NCBI RefSeq assembly: GCF_040438645.1
Contig: NZ_CP159253.1
Location: 1,984,001 to 2,048,000, forward strand
Source: Mesorhizobium sp. WSM2240
GTDB taxonomy: Bacteria; Pseudomonadota; Alphaproteobacteria; Rhizobiales; Rhizobiaceae
DNA length: 64,000 nucleotides
Reading direction: 5' to 3'
This document shows, piece by piece, positions 25,873 through 35,749 of this stretch; position 1 is the stretch's first letter; every line of letters begins with the position of its first letter. The notes beneath the pieces were generated by a model. That model ran no database searches. It was not told the origin of the DNA and worked only from the letters and a program-made list of their open reading frames with translations. The position numbers and the translations under genes were made by a program.

Positions 25873-27018
25873 CTACTCGGTCATTTGGATCTTGATGTGC
25901 AGCCACTCAAATTCCGCCGGCTTGAGCGGCGCGAAGCCGATTTCGACGATCAGCAACCCAGATTCTATGTCAGCCTGTGTTGTCGTCTCGCGATCACATT
26001 TAACGATGTAGGCTTGCTTTGCGGTGACTCCGCGGAATGCGCCCTGTTGGAATAGGCCGTGCATGAAGGCCCCCGCGCTCAACCGGATCTGCGCCCACAA
26101 CGGCTCGCTGTTTGGCTCAATCGCAGCCCATTGCAGTCCACGATAGAGGCACTCTTCAACGAACAATGCCGTTCGACGGACGGGAATATATTTCCATTCG
26201 GAAGCAAGGGTGTCAGCCCCAGCGAGCGTTCGAGATCCCCAAACAACGTTTCCATGAATAGGGAAATTGCGCAGCGCATTCAAACCCAGAGGGTTGATTT
26301 CACCTTGGTCGGCGTCAGTCAGGCCATAGCCAAGTCCTGCGACACCTCTGATTGCCGCCTCGGTACCAGCGGGCGCTTTCCACACGCCGCGCTGCTGATC
26401 CACGCGCGCATAGACGCCCGCGATGGCGCCTGAATTTGCGAATGAGCGAACCTGCCCCCCTTGTGCCGGGTCCTGCGCTAGAATGCGGGGAAAGTAAGCG
26501 GCGGAATTAGCATGCCGCGAGGCGCCATTGTGGGAGATCCAGGACTTGGCCTCCGCAAGAGTGTCAATCTCCCCAGGCAAGTCGAGGATAGCAAACGCGC
26601 GTCGCCGCTCGGCGTACGCAATCATTGCGCTTCGGACGGCAGGTTCGGATCGATCGGGAATTATCAGGAGGTTGAATAGATCGACCTTGTCCAGCGCAAA
26701 CATGCCGCTCTTGTCGTGTTGGGAGCCTATAATTTCGGCGGCGGATGGGTCAGCTGCGTTGCCCGCTCCCACGACTCTCGCGATCCAAGCCTCAGCGCCA
26801 CCATTCAGAAAGAAATGGGCGACCGAATACGAAAGACCGCTGGCAGGGTCGGTCGGGCCGAACGTCCCTTCGAAATCGGCAAGGCTGAGGATCCGAACCG
26901 GGTCATTGACTGGGCCTTCGTTTGTATAGCCAACAAATGCGGCGACGGACGTCGAGACCCCTTTAATCGATTGAGCCACGTTGAAACCTTCCGATGTAAG
27001 ACCTAGACCCGATAACAT
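25873..27018 (-). CDS. Contractile-tail sheath-family protein
   Basis: A 381-aa protein with hallmarks of phage/contractile-injection sheath proteins: near the N-terminus QSIKGVSTSVAAFVGYTNEG; central NGGAEAWIARV; DVFxxL-like DLFNLLIIPD; a C-terminal domain with SEWKYIPVRRTALFVEECLY, RGLQWAAIEPNSEPLWAQI and the terminal APLKPAEFEWLHIKI strand used for subunit linking. It is at the short end for the family (often 380-550 aa). The N-terminus is doubtful: an ATG 10 bases upstream in another frame reads MPTH, the usual beginning. No tube or baseplate gene adjoins it. It is divergent from two giant genes. Confidence 0.85.
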   Translation of the reverse strand: MLSGLGLTSEGFNVAQSIKGVSTSVAAFVGYTNEGPVNDPVRILSLADFEGTFGPTDPASGLSYSVAHFFLNGGAEAWIARVVGAGNAADPSAAEIIGSQHDKSGMFALDKVDLFNLLIIPDRSEPAVRSAMIAYAERRRAFAILDLPGEIDTLAEAKSWISHNGASRHANSAAYFPRILAQDPAQGGQVRSFANSGAIAGVYARVDQQRGVWKAPAGTEAAIRGVAGLGYGLTDADQGEINPLGLNALRNFPIHGNVVWGSRTLAGADTLASEWKYIPVRRTALFVEECLYRGLQWAAIEPNSEPLWAQIRLSAGAFMHGLFQQGAFRGVTAKQAYIVKCDRETTTQADIESGLLIVEIGFAPLKPAEFEWLHIKIQMTE

Positions 27019-27275
27019 GCGTCGGCATGAACCAAGAATTTACCTTGGACGGCGGCACCTCTATTTAAAGATCAAACCAGACCATGTTAAGTCTATCGCT
27101 CGGAGTCGATTGGTCCGCACGGCTGTCACCTGTCGGACTCGCCGGAGGCTTTGGTCATGAGAAAATGCGAACCGGACTTGGTGCGTGAGGCTGACCGGAG
27201 TGACAGCAACGGGCTGGGATTGAACTTGCGCGACAGATTGGAGGGAGGTCCGAACCTCAAGCGCCCAACGCTCTC
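27019..27275. promoter_or_regulatory. Divergent promoter region, sheath / giant-protein operon
   Basis: A 257-bp gap separating the divergently transcribed sheath gene and the three-gene operon. A TTTAAA-like AT-rich patch lies at 27058-27066. GGAGGGAGG at 27239-27247 is too far from ATG 27276 to serve it cleanly. No clear operator was found. Confidence 0.4.
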
Positions 27276-30200
27276 ATGAGTGCTCGACGTGCACGCCGAG
27301 TGCTGGAGGTTGAGCCACACCGGTTCGCCGACGGTCTTAACTTGCTTGAGGCGTATCAAGAAAGCGGCCCTAAACTCGCGGCAAAGCCGACAATCTTCGT
27401 TGACCTAATTCGCCCTGAGGATCTCGTCGCCTTCAGTGTTGCAGCGGTTGGCTGCGAGTTGGTGGCGGGCAAAAAGCCGGTACTTCGACCGCTCGCCGGT
27501 GAGACTGAAGCACATCTTGTGATGCGCTTCCCGTTCCAACACCTGGCGGAGCAAGCCTCGTATGAAGGCGGGAACATTGCGGCTCCAAACCCTTTCAATC
27601 CCGCCGAGGCGCCACTATCGGGCACAACCATCGCTGATCCCCGCCCGCAGACGCCCGTTGCTGCGCGCGCGGCGAATGGAAGCAGGCTGGTTTTTGCATT
27701 TCCGCCAGGCGAAACCATTCCCTTCAGCACATCCGGCATCCTTGCCGCAATGTCACGCCTTAAGCCGCTGGTGCACAAGCTGGCTTTGCCGGGCGCCGCC
27801 CCGACAGGGCAGTCGAAGCTGAGTAGCGAATTGCTGGACGACGTCAGACTGATTGCTCTGCCGGGCGGTCTCGTCGGTGTACTTTCGGGCACTTCGCTTT
27901 TTGCGCGCAAAGCAAAGCGGAGTGAAATTCGCGGCCTCGACGGCCCGAGGACCAGCGATGAAATCGGTTCGATCCGCTATCATGCCAATGCCTCGCGGCG
28001 GGCGCGCCGCGTCTTAAATGACCGTACGGCGCTGCTGGACCACAAGACCACGGCTCCTTCGCAGGCGGAAGACAGGGTCACAGTCAGGATTGGCAACGAG
28101 GAGGTTCACGTCAGCGCTATCTTCGGCCCGGCGGGGCTGATTGGCGAGCACCTGTCGCGGTCGCGCGTGCTGCGGAAGTACAGCTATCCCCCCGGCGCAT
28201 TAGAAACGGCGATCGAGGCGCCGTATCGCTTGATAATTTCTCCGAGTGACGAGGGGCGGTGGTCGCATTCGCTGGAGCCTGTCACCAGCAAAAACGCCAG
28301 CCATGTCGAGCTGTGGCACAGTCGGCTCGGCCATTTGAAGCTCGATGCAGACGGCAATAAAAAAATCGACGAGCGCAATGCCGGGCGACGTATCGTTAGA
28401 GCCGTTTGGGCGCGTGACCGCGACCGTGTCACACCCAATGCCTGGCGGGACCCCGACTTCCTGGCCTCGGCGTCCCACTACCCGTTCCGTATGTCGCTCA
28501 GTCCACTCGATCGGCACATGCTTGTCCGCCAAACGTCGGAGACGATTCCCGGAGAAACTCGGCCGATCGAGCCGCTTCCGCTCGCTGCGCGGGCGCTCTG
28601 GCTGTCCGGGCTCGGCGCTTGGCTGAAGCTCGACGGCAGTTGGAACACGAAGCCTTACTCGGATGCGTCTTTCCCCTCGATCCTATTTATGAATTATGCG
28701 GCGCCGCTTGGCCGCGACCAGCATGTGGAAGTCGCCTATCCGGGCTATTTGTTCCCATTCGGCCACAGCGCGACGCTGGTTAAGGTGACCGACCGCAAGA
28801 TGAAGGCAGCGTCGCCGTCGCTGGCGGCTCTCTATCAACGCAAGTTCCTGGTTATCGGCGAACCACGCAGAATCTACGCCGACAGACGAGATTTGCCTTT
28901 CAGCCAGATCGAGATCCGTCCCTTGGTGACTCCCACCCTGGACGATCCAGGAACATCGCCGCTGCTGTTCTGGCCCACGGTGGGCGGCCAGCCTTTCAAC
29001 TTCATTATCGAGGCACTCGATCAGGAAATGCAGCCGGCAAGGCTGCAAATGCCACTGATGTGGGTCGCGGAGCGAAATCGCAATTTCGGGCTTATCGAAG
29101 CGGAATATATCAATGCAAACTTCGGCGGCCGTCCGCGCCGTGAGGTTCCTGCGTTTGGCCAGCTGGTCGCGTTTGCACCCTCGGTAGCTGGGGCGGTGGC
29201 GACCCTGCCAACAAGCACCCTTCGTTTCCTGGGGGAAGCCACGAGGGGCGGCTCAATTCCGAGAATGAGCAGCGCCGAAGTGGTCATCCCCGCCGTTCAA
29301 CAATTATCCGCAGGACCGCCAATCCCGATCACGTATCACCCGCTATACAAGAGCAAGGGTTTCGGCGGCACTGACAACAAGGCCGAATTGTGGGCCCAAG
29401 TTCTTGTTGACGGGGAAGTGGCGCCGGAGGCGAAGGGGGATCTGCCCATCACGCTCCCGCAGCTTGGTTACGGGCTTGGTGGGGCCTCGACGGAGAAGAG
29501 CGGGGGATTCCTGGCGCCATCCATGCCGCTACGCAGCTTGTCCCGTGTGAACGGTGCCATGGGCAGCGCCGACAGCAACGCGGCGAAACAGAAGTTCAAT
29601 CCAAAAGAATATTTCAACGGGACCGAGCCGAAATTGTTCGGCTTGATTCCTCTGTCGGACCTAGCGGTGTCGGTCGACAGCGACCTCCTCCGGATCCCCA
29701 AGCTCGTCTCGGCATTTGTGTCACGTGTCGAGGCACTGACCCAAGACATCGCGCGTGCTGCCTCAGTCGTCGCCGACGCGGCCGAAGAGGCCAAGCGAAT
29801 GATGAGCCAACCGGGCGAAAACGCTGCCGAATGGGTCGTCAAAATCAATCAGGCGCTTCAAGAGGCAGAGGATATAAAGAACGCGTTCAAAGACATCCCC
29901 GATCAGTTCAAGGACGCGCTGACGACGATGAAGTCGCAGGGCAAAAACCCGGCAAAGACCTTCGTCGACAAACTGAAAACGCAGCTCGAGAAGACCATCA
30001 AACAGCTGGACGACCTCGCGGCCAAGTTGCCGCTATTCATTGGCGATTTGCTGCGTTCAATCGCCGGTTTGCTGCGTACTTCCGTGCACGGGACAATCGA
30101 TCTCATTGAAGACATGTACAATTACGTAAACGGTCTTGCCGAGAGCGGTGCACTGGCGCGTGTGCAGTTCGAGTGGAAGCCACGGGTTCAATCGTGGCCC

Positions 30201-31148
30201 AAGGGCTCGCCATTGCTGGCGGTCAAGGAGAACAGTCTCGTCTTCGCCATCGGCGCGCAAGCTGGGATCAACGGCAAGAACGAAACCTACGCCCTGGCGC
30301 AGCTGGTGGATTTCACGCTGCACTTGTTTCCCGACGCCGAGCTGATTCATCTCGATTTCGATCGTTTCGCCTTCAAGTCGAGCGGCGGGAAGTCCGAAAT
30401 TGATATCGTCTTTAGGAACATTGGCTTCCACGGCGTGCTGAAGTTCGTCGAAACAATCAAGGAACTGATCCCCCTTGACGGATTCTCGGATCCCCCAAAC
30501 GTAAATGTTACCGCCGAAGGACTGACAGCCGGCTTCGGCCTCGCTCTGCCCGATATCGCAATGGGCATGTTCAGCATCACGAACATGTCACTCAACGCCG
30601 ACGTTCAGGTGCCCTTCTTGGGTAAGGCGGTCACAGTCGGCTTCAGCTTCTGCACGAGGGATCGGCCGTTCACGATTGCAGTTGCGTTTATCGGCGGTGG
30701 CGGATGGTGCGGTATTCGCCTGTCAGCCAACGGCTTGGAAGTGCTGGAAGTCGGTCTGGAAGCCGGAGCCTGCATTGCCGTCGATTTCGGTGTGGCCTCC
30801 GGTTCCGTTTCGGCAATGCTCGGAATTTACATTCGCCTCGAGGGCGAGGCTGGCTCATTGGCCGCATATTTCAGGCTTCGCGGCGAAGTGGATGTCCTCG
30901 GCTTGGTGTCAGCCGCCATCGAGCTTTACATGGCGCTGCTCTACCATTTCGACAGCGGCAAGCTAATCGGCGAAGCGAAGATCACCGTGAACGTATCGGC
31001 GGTCGGCATCTCCAAGGAAGTCCACATCTACGCGCAACGCACCTTCAAGGGCGCAAACGGCGACCCATCGTTCAGGGACGTCATGCTCGAAGCGAACGGA
31101 AGTTCGCCAGCGTGGACGGACTACTGCCAAGCATTTGCGGAGGAGTAG
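27276..31148 (+). CDS. Giant uncharacterised protein (1290 aa) next to sheath gene
   Basis: I do not recognise this protein. Residues about 1-800 are of mixed composition with no signal peptide. About 808-953 is a long charged helical stretch (VSRVEALTQDIARAASVVAD, LKTQLEKTIKQLDDLAAK) that could form a stalk or coiled coil. About 960-1290 is a beta-rich, Gly-rich region (VAFIGGGGWCGIRLSANGLE, ACIAVDFGVASGSVSAMLGI) suggesting repeated strands. The start at 27276 lacks a near ribosome site; the frame is open upstream to 27204 without ATG, GTG or TTG. The next giant gene starts 3 bases after its stop, so they form an operon. Base composition is similar to its neighbours. Confidence 0.85.
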   Translation: MSARRARRVLEVEPHRFADGLNLLEAYQESGPKLAAKPTIFVDLIRPEDLVAFSVAAVGCELVAGKKPVLRPLAGETEAHLVMRFPFQHLAEQASYEGGNIAAPNPFNPAEAPLSGTTIADPRPQTPVAARAANGSRLVFAFPPGETIPFSTSGILAAMSRLKPLVHKLALPGAAPTGQSKLSSELLDDVRLIALPGGLVGVLSGTSLFARKAKRSEIRGLDGPRTSDEIGSIRYHANASRRARRVLNDRTALLDHKTTAPSQAEDRVTVRIGNEEVHVSAIFGPAGLIGEHLSRSRVLRKYSYPPGALETAIEAPYRLIISPSDEGRWSHSLEPVTSKNASHVELWHSRLGHLKLDADGNKKIDERNAGRRIVRAVWARDRDRVTPNAWRDPDFLASASHYPFRMSLSPLDRHMLVRQTSETIPGETRPIEPLPLAARALWLSGLGAWLKLDGSWNTKPYSDASFPSILFMNYAAPLGRDQHVEVAYPGYLFPFGHSATLVKVTDRKMKAASPSLAALYQRKFLVIGEPRRIYADRRDLPFSQIEIRPLVTPTLDDPGTSPLLFWPTVGGQPFNFIIEALDQEMQPARLQMPLMWVAERNRNFGLIEAEYINANFGGRPRREVPAFGQLVAFAPSVAGAVATLPTSTLRFLGEATRGGSIPRMSSAEVVIPAVQQLSAGPPIPITYHPLYKSKGFGGTDNKAELWAQVLVDGEVAPEAKGDLPITLPQLGYGLGGASTEKSGGFLAPSMPLRSLSRVNGAMGSADSNAAKQKFNPKEYFNGTEPKLFGLIPLSDLAVSVDSDLLRIPKLVSAFVSRVEALTQDIARAASVVADAAEEAKRMMSQPGENAAEWVVKINQALQEAEDIKNAFKDIPDQFKDALTTMKSQGKNPAKTFVDKLKTQLEKTIKQLDDLAAKLPLFIGDLLRSIAGLLRTSVHGTIDLIEDMYNYVNGLAESGALARVQFEWKPRVQSWPKGSPLLAVKENSLVFAIGAQAGINGKNETYALAQLVDFTLHLFPDAELIHLDFDRFAFKSSGGKSEIDIVFRNIGFHGVLKFVETIKELIPLDGFSDPPNVNVTAEGLTAGFGLALPDIAMGMFSITNMSLNADVQVPFLGKAVTVGFSFCTRDRPFTIAVAFIGGGGWCGIRLSANGLEVLEVGLEAGACIAVDFGVASGSVSAMLGIYIRLEGEAGSLAAYFRLRGEVDVLGLVSAAIELYMALLYHFDSGKLIGEAKITVNVSAVGISKEVHIYAQRTFKGANGDPSFRDVMLEANGSSPAWTDYCQAFAEE

Positions 31149-31151
31149 GAC

Positions 31152-34100
31152 ATGGCTCAGGAATATGCTGTCGTCTGCGCTCTTCCTCACTCGCTAAGCA
31201 GTCAGAGGCCTTTCCAGGTATCGTTGTTTCTTTCGCCGACAATCGAGTCGCCCGAAGAGACGCGGCTCGACGAATGGGAACTGTTCCCGGACTGGGCTGA
31301 AGCGGCGTCCGGCCTGAGAGTAGAGCTGTCCGACCAGCAGGGCGTGATCGAGTGCGAACCCCAGCTCAACCCGATCAAGCCTGACCTATGGCGCGCAATG
31401 TTCCCTGGCTCCGTGCCGGTGCGGGCGCCCAGAGTTTCGAACTGGTCGGCTCGCAAGTGGCGCAGCTTCTCCGCCAAGCGCGTGCATGACATCGCGCTCG
31501 GCATGCATATGGCGACCGTCATCGCCGATCCTGCAAACCCGCCTGATCCGAGCAATCATCCATTGAGCGGGGACGTGCTTGAACTCGCGAGGAAAGCAGG
31601 CTGTTTTCGCCTGCGGGAGTCCGAACGAGAGAGGCGGCTGTTGTACGACGAGTCCCGCGCGACTGCCTACCTCGACGAAATCGTTGAAAGCCGTGAGTCG
31701 CTCGCAGTCGTCGAGAGGCGAATTGCCGGAGAGCGCGACTGGGTTAAGCACTTGGCGCTCGAGCTGCATCGCTGCCGGCGGTTCTACGAACGCCCCGAAG
31801 CGCAGTGGCCGTACCGACCCGATCCAATTCCCGGCGCCAAGCCACCGCCAACTCCAGATAATGAACCCGAATTCCACGCTCGATGCGCGCTTCTTGGAGA
31901 TCATTCCGAGCTTCTCCGCCAGCTAGGCTTGGTCATCGATCTGGTGGCAGACAGAGAGCGTTTGCGTAGCGCGAAGTGGCTCTCTGCAGCGCTCTATATT
32001 ATGGATACATCCGTCAGCCGCCCGACCCGCGTTCGCTGCCATGCTCGGGCCGATGTGTTCACCACCGTCTCGCAGACGGCGGACTGGGACGAGGGGGCTC
32101 TCCGCCTTGGAGATCCGGCGCGCTTTTCCGTACTGACGCTGGACACCGACGGGAGCGCACTCAAAGCGGACCGCTTCTTGTGGACATTGCCGCGGCTCAT
32201 CGCGATTGAGCAGAACGGCGATCCCGTCAACGCCGCGACTCCTGCCCAGCGTTCGCCCGGCTTCACCGTGGCCGGCGCCGCACAGGCAGTCAGGACGCAG
32301 ACCGACCTTTTACGACAGGCCAAGCTCGCGGATAATCTGAGACGCGGTCGAAACGTCGACCTGGACACGGAAGATTTAGTGCGCGGACTCCGAGTGGAAG
32401 TCTGGGACGACAAGAGCCGGGCGTGGCACTCGTTGCACAAGCGACTGAGCACCGCCACCGTCGATGGCTTCGGCAGTGTTTACGAGGACCACCCGGAAGA
32501 AGGGTTTATCCAGGGCACGGCCGCGCACGAGAACTTCCGCGCGACGGACGCACCCGTGCAGGTCCACGAGGCATTGTTCGGTTGGGAAGGCTGGAGCCTC
32601 TCGGCGCCGCGCCCGGGCAAGCGGATTTGGGAGAAAGATGGGGAACAGGCACTGCTGGCGCCCCAGGAGCCCCCTTCGCCCGACACACCACACCCCTTCC
32701 ACGTCAGCGGCCACGTCGAGAACGTTAGCCTGCCGCGGCTGCGTTACGGTCGATCCTACTCCTTCCGTGCGTGGGCAGTGGATCTCGCCGGCAACTCTCG
32801 ACCACATGACCTAAATCCGCGCGCTTTCGGCCCGGCTGATGTTTCCGGGCTCGACAATGGAGGCTCTGCAGCGGCGCCAGCCGATTGGACGACATCTCGG
32901 CTCATGAATGCAGCCCGCATGGCCTTGGAGCGTCGTTTGGAGCGCAACCCGGCCGACGAAATTGCACCGGTCTCGAGCGATGAACTGCTCCAGTCTCAAA
33001 TAATGCCAGAAGTGACGCCGCACCTGCGCCTGAGACGTTCGAGCCATTTTTCGGGCAGGCTGCTCGGAGCTGGAACGAACCGGGCAGCAGGGCTGCCCAC
33101 AGCCGTCTCCGAAGCACTCCGCTCGGCAAATATGGCGGGCTGGCCAGTGACTCAGCCACACGCGCCGAGCGATCTATCCGCGCTGATCGGCTCGCATGTA
33201 AGCGCCCTCGCGCCGGGTCGAGAAGCCGAGTCCGCTGTCCTCAAGAAGGCGCTCGAGACGGTGACCAAGCCGCAACGGTTTCTCCGCTGGGAGCCCATTT
33301 CCAGTCCCGCACTCGTTCCGCGCTGGCGCTACACCGAAGGAGAGTCGCTAACGGTGCTGGTGATCCGATCGGGCGTAACCCAGGACCCAACCACGCTGGC
33401 GATTGCGGTAGAGGAACCGGGAGACTATGTGGCGACCGCCTCCGCGATCGTTCCCAAGTGCGGCTATCACTCCACCAGCCAGCGCCATCTCGCGCCGCCC
33501 AAAGTCACGCAAGTTCAGGCCGAACTACACGGGATGTTCGATCTCGCGATCGGGTCGACGGCGGCCGTCGATCAAAGCCGGATGCTCGGCTGGGCGCTAC
33601 GGGCGGACGGCACATTTGCCGATCGCGAGAGGGCCGACATCGACAACCCGCCCGAGAAGATCCCGCAGCCGGGCATGTCGATCGTCCATGTCGGTGTGCC
33701 TACCGAAAACGCAAAGAATTTGCCTCCCCTGCCGGGCGAACCGCAGCCTCCTGCCGAGAGGATATTGCAGTCTGGCGATCCACCAGCTCCAGGGCAAACG
33801 ATCATCCATGATGTCGATGATCTCTCACTTCCTTATTTGCCAGATCCGATGGCGAAAGGAGTCGCGATCTACTTTCCGGAGGCTGGGCGAGAATGGGGTC
33901 TTCAATTTCCTTACGCGGTCGAGGGCTTCACCGTTTCTTATGGAGGTGACTGGCCCGAGTTGGAGCCATTCCGGCTGGTCGTTGAAGGTGGTGCCGCGCT
34001 GGCCGCAAAGGTTGAGGGGCGGCTGATCCGGATGCTACTGCCACCCGGTGACAAGCAGCTCCTGCGGACATCGAGTTCGTTGCCAAAGGACAAGCTCGAA

Positions 34101-35738
34101 CTCATGGGCCCGTGGCAATTTCTGCCCGAAGCGGTGCGCACGAAGACTCAGGTCGCGGAAGCTGCGGCCGATGGCATGCTGTGGGGCCTTTCGCCTTTTG
34201 AGCAAATCACGTTGGTCCATGCCGTTAATCGCCCCATTGAGGCGCCCCGGCCGATTCGGATCACTCCGTTGCGGACCATCGGATCGACAAGCGCCACTCT
34301 CGCCGGAGCCGTCGATCTCCACGGGCCCAGCACAGGTACGTTGTCCGTCGAGGCGACATGGGAGGAGCCGCTGGACGACATCACCCTCCCGGCGTGTATT
34401 TTCCGAAAATCAGGCGGAAAGGCTTCCGAGACTATCATCCAGCCGGATGAAGACATCGCATTGCTTGGCGGATCGGACCAGAAGCTTAGCCTGCCGGACA
34501 TTGGGCTGGTGAGAATCCATCGTGCTGTGCACGAGTTCAGCGACAACCGGCATCGTGTGATTGATTATACATTCCGCGCGTTCACTCGCTTCCGCGAATT
34601 TTTTCACCTTGACCTGCTAAAAAATGCGGAAGGCAACCCGACCGACGACATGCACAGCGTGGTCGCGCCGGTGCTCCGAGTGTCCATTCCTTCGTCAGCC
34701 CCTCCTGCGCCGCCAATTGTTCATTCCGTGCTGCCGATGTTCCGCTGGTCCGACGACATCGAACCCGAGCAGCCGATGGCATGGCGCCGGACCCGCCGCG
34801 CAGGAATTCGGCTGTATCTGGACCGTCCATGGTTTTCGAGCGGCGAAGGTGAACTTCTCGGCGTGCTCATTGCCCGAGGCGGGGACGATAGCCACTATCC
34901 AGACCTGAAGGATGGTTCCGGCTTCCCATTTGTCAGCAAGTGGGGGGCCGACCCGATTTGGCATGCGAGGGACGTCGACCGTCGCGCGCTTCCAATGCTG
35001 AGGCTGGATGATCTTCTTCGGCTCACCGCTGTCGATGACCGCCAAGAGCCGGCACGGCCCAGCATGCCGCCAATGGATCTCCCGCTGGCGGCTATTGACG
35101 GCCAACCTACGGTCACGGTGCTGGGCTATACGCCGCAGTTCAACGAAAACCGCGGCCTGTGGTTTGTGGATATCGCGATCGACCCAGGTCCGCAGTTCTG
35201 GCCGTTCCTGCGGCTCGCTGTCTCCCGCTACCAGCCCGAGAGCATCAGCGGGTGTCACCTCTCGGCACCGGTGCAATGCGACTTCGTCCAGCTTCCGCCG
35301 GAACGTACTGCGGCCATTAGTCGAACCGACGACCGCCACGTCCGCGTCCTCGTTAGCGGGCCCGTGGGCTCCCGCATAGTTGCGGACGATATCGATCCAT
35401 CTGAGCGAATCCAGCGCAACCGACGCCTTGTTGCGCGCTTACAGCGGCGCGATCCGGCGATTGGGTCAGATTTGGGGTGGAAGACGGTCTCGGTCGAAAA
35501 GCTCGGCCTGCGCGGGCTTTCGTCGGACGGATATACTGCAACCTGGATTACCGAATTGGATTCACTCAGCGTCATCCACCTATCAAAACCTGGGGTTTTG
35601 GAAAGCGACTGGCGAGTGGCCATCGAGGAATGGGAGCTGCTGGAAGCGGACGATCTCATCGTGACCGTAGCGGGGCATGACCGCGGCGTTGCGCACACGG
35701 AGCGCCGACTCGTGTACGCAGATAACATCGCCATATAG
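31152..35738 (+). CDS. Giant uncharacterised protein (1528 aa), second of operon
   Basis: A 1528-aa protein of unknown function, with no signal peptide or membrane span. One segment at about residues 530-550, YGRSYSFRAWAVDLAGNSRP, is like the strand-turn of fibronectin-type or phage-fibre beta domains. Other stretches (EGFTVSYGGDWPELEPFRLV) also look like beta sandwich edges. Proline-rich loops divide the protein into probable modules. The start has GGAG upstream (GAGTAGGAC before ATG). It lies between the 1290-aa gene and the OmpA-like gene with gaps of 3 and 11 bases. The product may be a large structural or adhesive part; this is inference from neighbours only. Confidence 0.85.
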   Translation: MAQEYAVVCALPHSLSSQRPFQVSLFLSPTIESPEETRLDEWELFPDWAEAASGLRVELSDQQGVIECEPQLNPIKPDLWRAMFPGSVPVRAPRVSNWSARKWRSFSAKRVHDIALGMHMATVIADPANPPDPSNHPLSGDVLELARKAGCFRLRESERERRLLYDESRATAYLDEIVESRESLAVVERRIAGERDWVKHLALELHRCRRFYERPEAQWPYRPDPIPGAKPPPTPDNEPEFHARCALLGDHSELLRQLGLVIDLVADRERLRSAKWLSAALYIMDTSVSRPTRVRCHARADVFTTVSQTADWDEGALRLGDPARFSVLTLDTDGSALKADRFLWTLPRLIAIEQNGDPVNAATPAQRSPGFTVAGAAQAVRTQTDLLRQAKLADNLRRGRNVDLDTEDLVRGLRVEVWDDKSRAWHSLHKRLSTATVDGFGSVYEDHPEEGFIQGTAAHENFRATDAPVQVHEALFGWEGWSLSAPRPGKRIWEKDGEQALLAPQEPPSPDTPHPFHVSGHVENVSLPRLRYGRSYSFRAWAVDLAGNSRPHDLNPRAFGPADVSGLDNGGSAAAPADWTTSRLMNAARMALERRLERNPADEIAPVSSDELLQSQIMPEVTPHLRLRRSSHFSGRLLGAGTNRAAGLPTAVSEALRSANMAGWPVTQPHAPSDLSALIGSHVSALAPGREAESAVLKKALETVTKPQRFLRWEPISSPALVPRWRYTEGESLTVLVIRSGVTQDPTTLAIAVEEPGDYVATASAIVPKCGYHSTSQRHLAPPKVTQVQAELHGMFDLAIGSTAAVDQSRMLGWALRADGTFADRERADIDNPPEKIPQPGMSIVHVGVPTENAKNLPPLPGEPQPPAERILQSGDPPAPGQTIIHDVDDLSLPYLPDPMAKGVAIYFPEAGREWGLQFPYAVEGFTVSYGGDWPELEPFRLVVEGGAALAAKVEGRLIRMLLPPGDKQLLRTSSSLPKDKLELMGPWQFLPEAVRTKTQVAEAAADGMLWGLSPFEQITLVHAVNRPIEAPRPIRITPLRTIGSTSATLAGAVDLHGPSTGTLSVEATWEEPLDDITLPACIFRKSGGKASETIIQPDEDIALLGGSDQKLSLPDIGLVRIHRAVHEFSDNRHRVIDYTFRAFTRFREFFHLDLLKNAEGNPTDDMHSVVAPVLRVSIPSSAPPAPPIVHSVLPMFRWSDDIEPEQPMAWRRTRRAGIRLYLDRPWFSSGEGELLGVLIARGGDDSHYPDLKDGSGFPFVSKWGADPIWHARDVDRRALPMLRLDDLLRLTAVDDRQEPARPSMPPMDLPLAAIDGQPTVTVLGYTPQFNENRGLWFVDIAIDPGPQFWPFLRLAVSRYQPESISGCHLSAPVQCDFVQLPPERTAAISRTDDRHVRVLVSGPVGSRIVADDIDPSERIQRNRRLVARLQRRDPAIGSDLGWKTVSVEKLGLRGLSSDGYTATWITELDSLSVIHLSKPGVLESDWRVAIEEWELLEADDLIVTVAGHDRGVAHTERRLVYADNIAI

Positions 35739-35749
35739 GAGGCGCAGCA

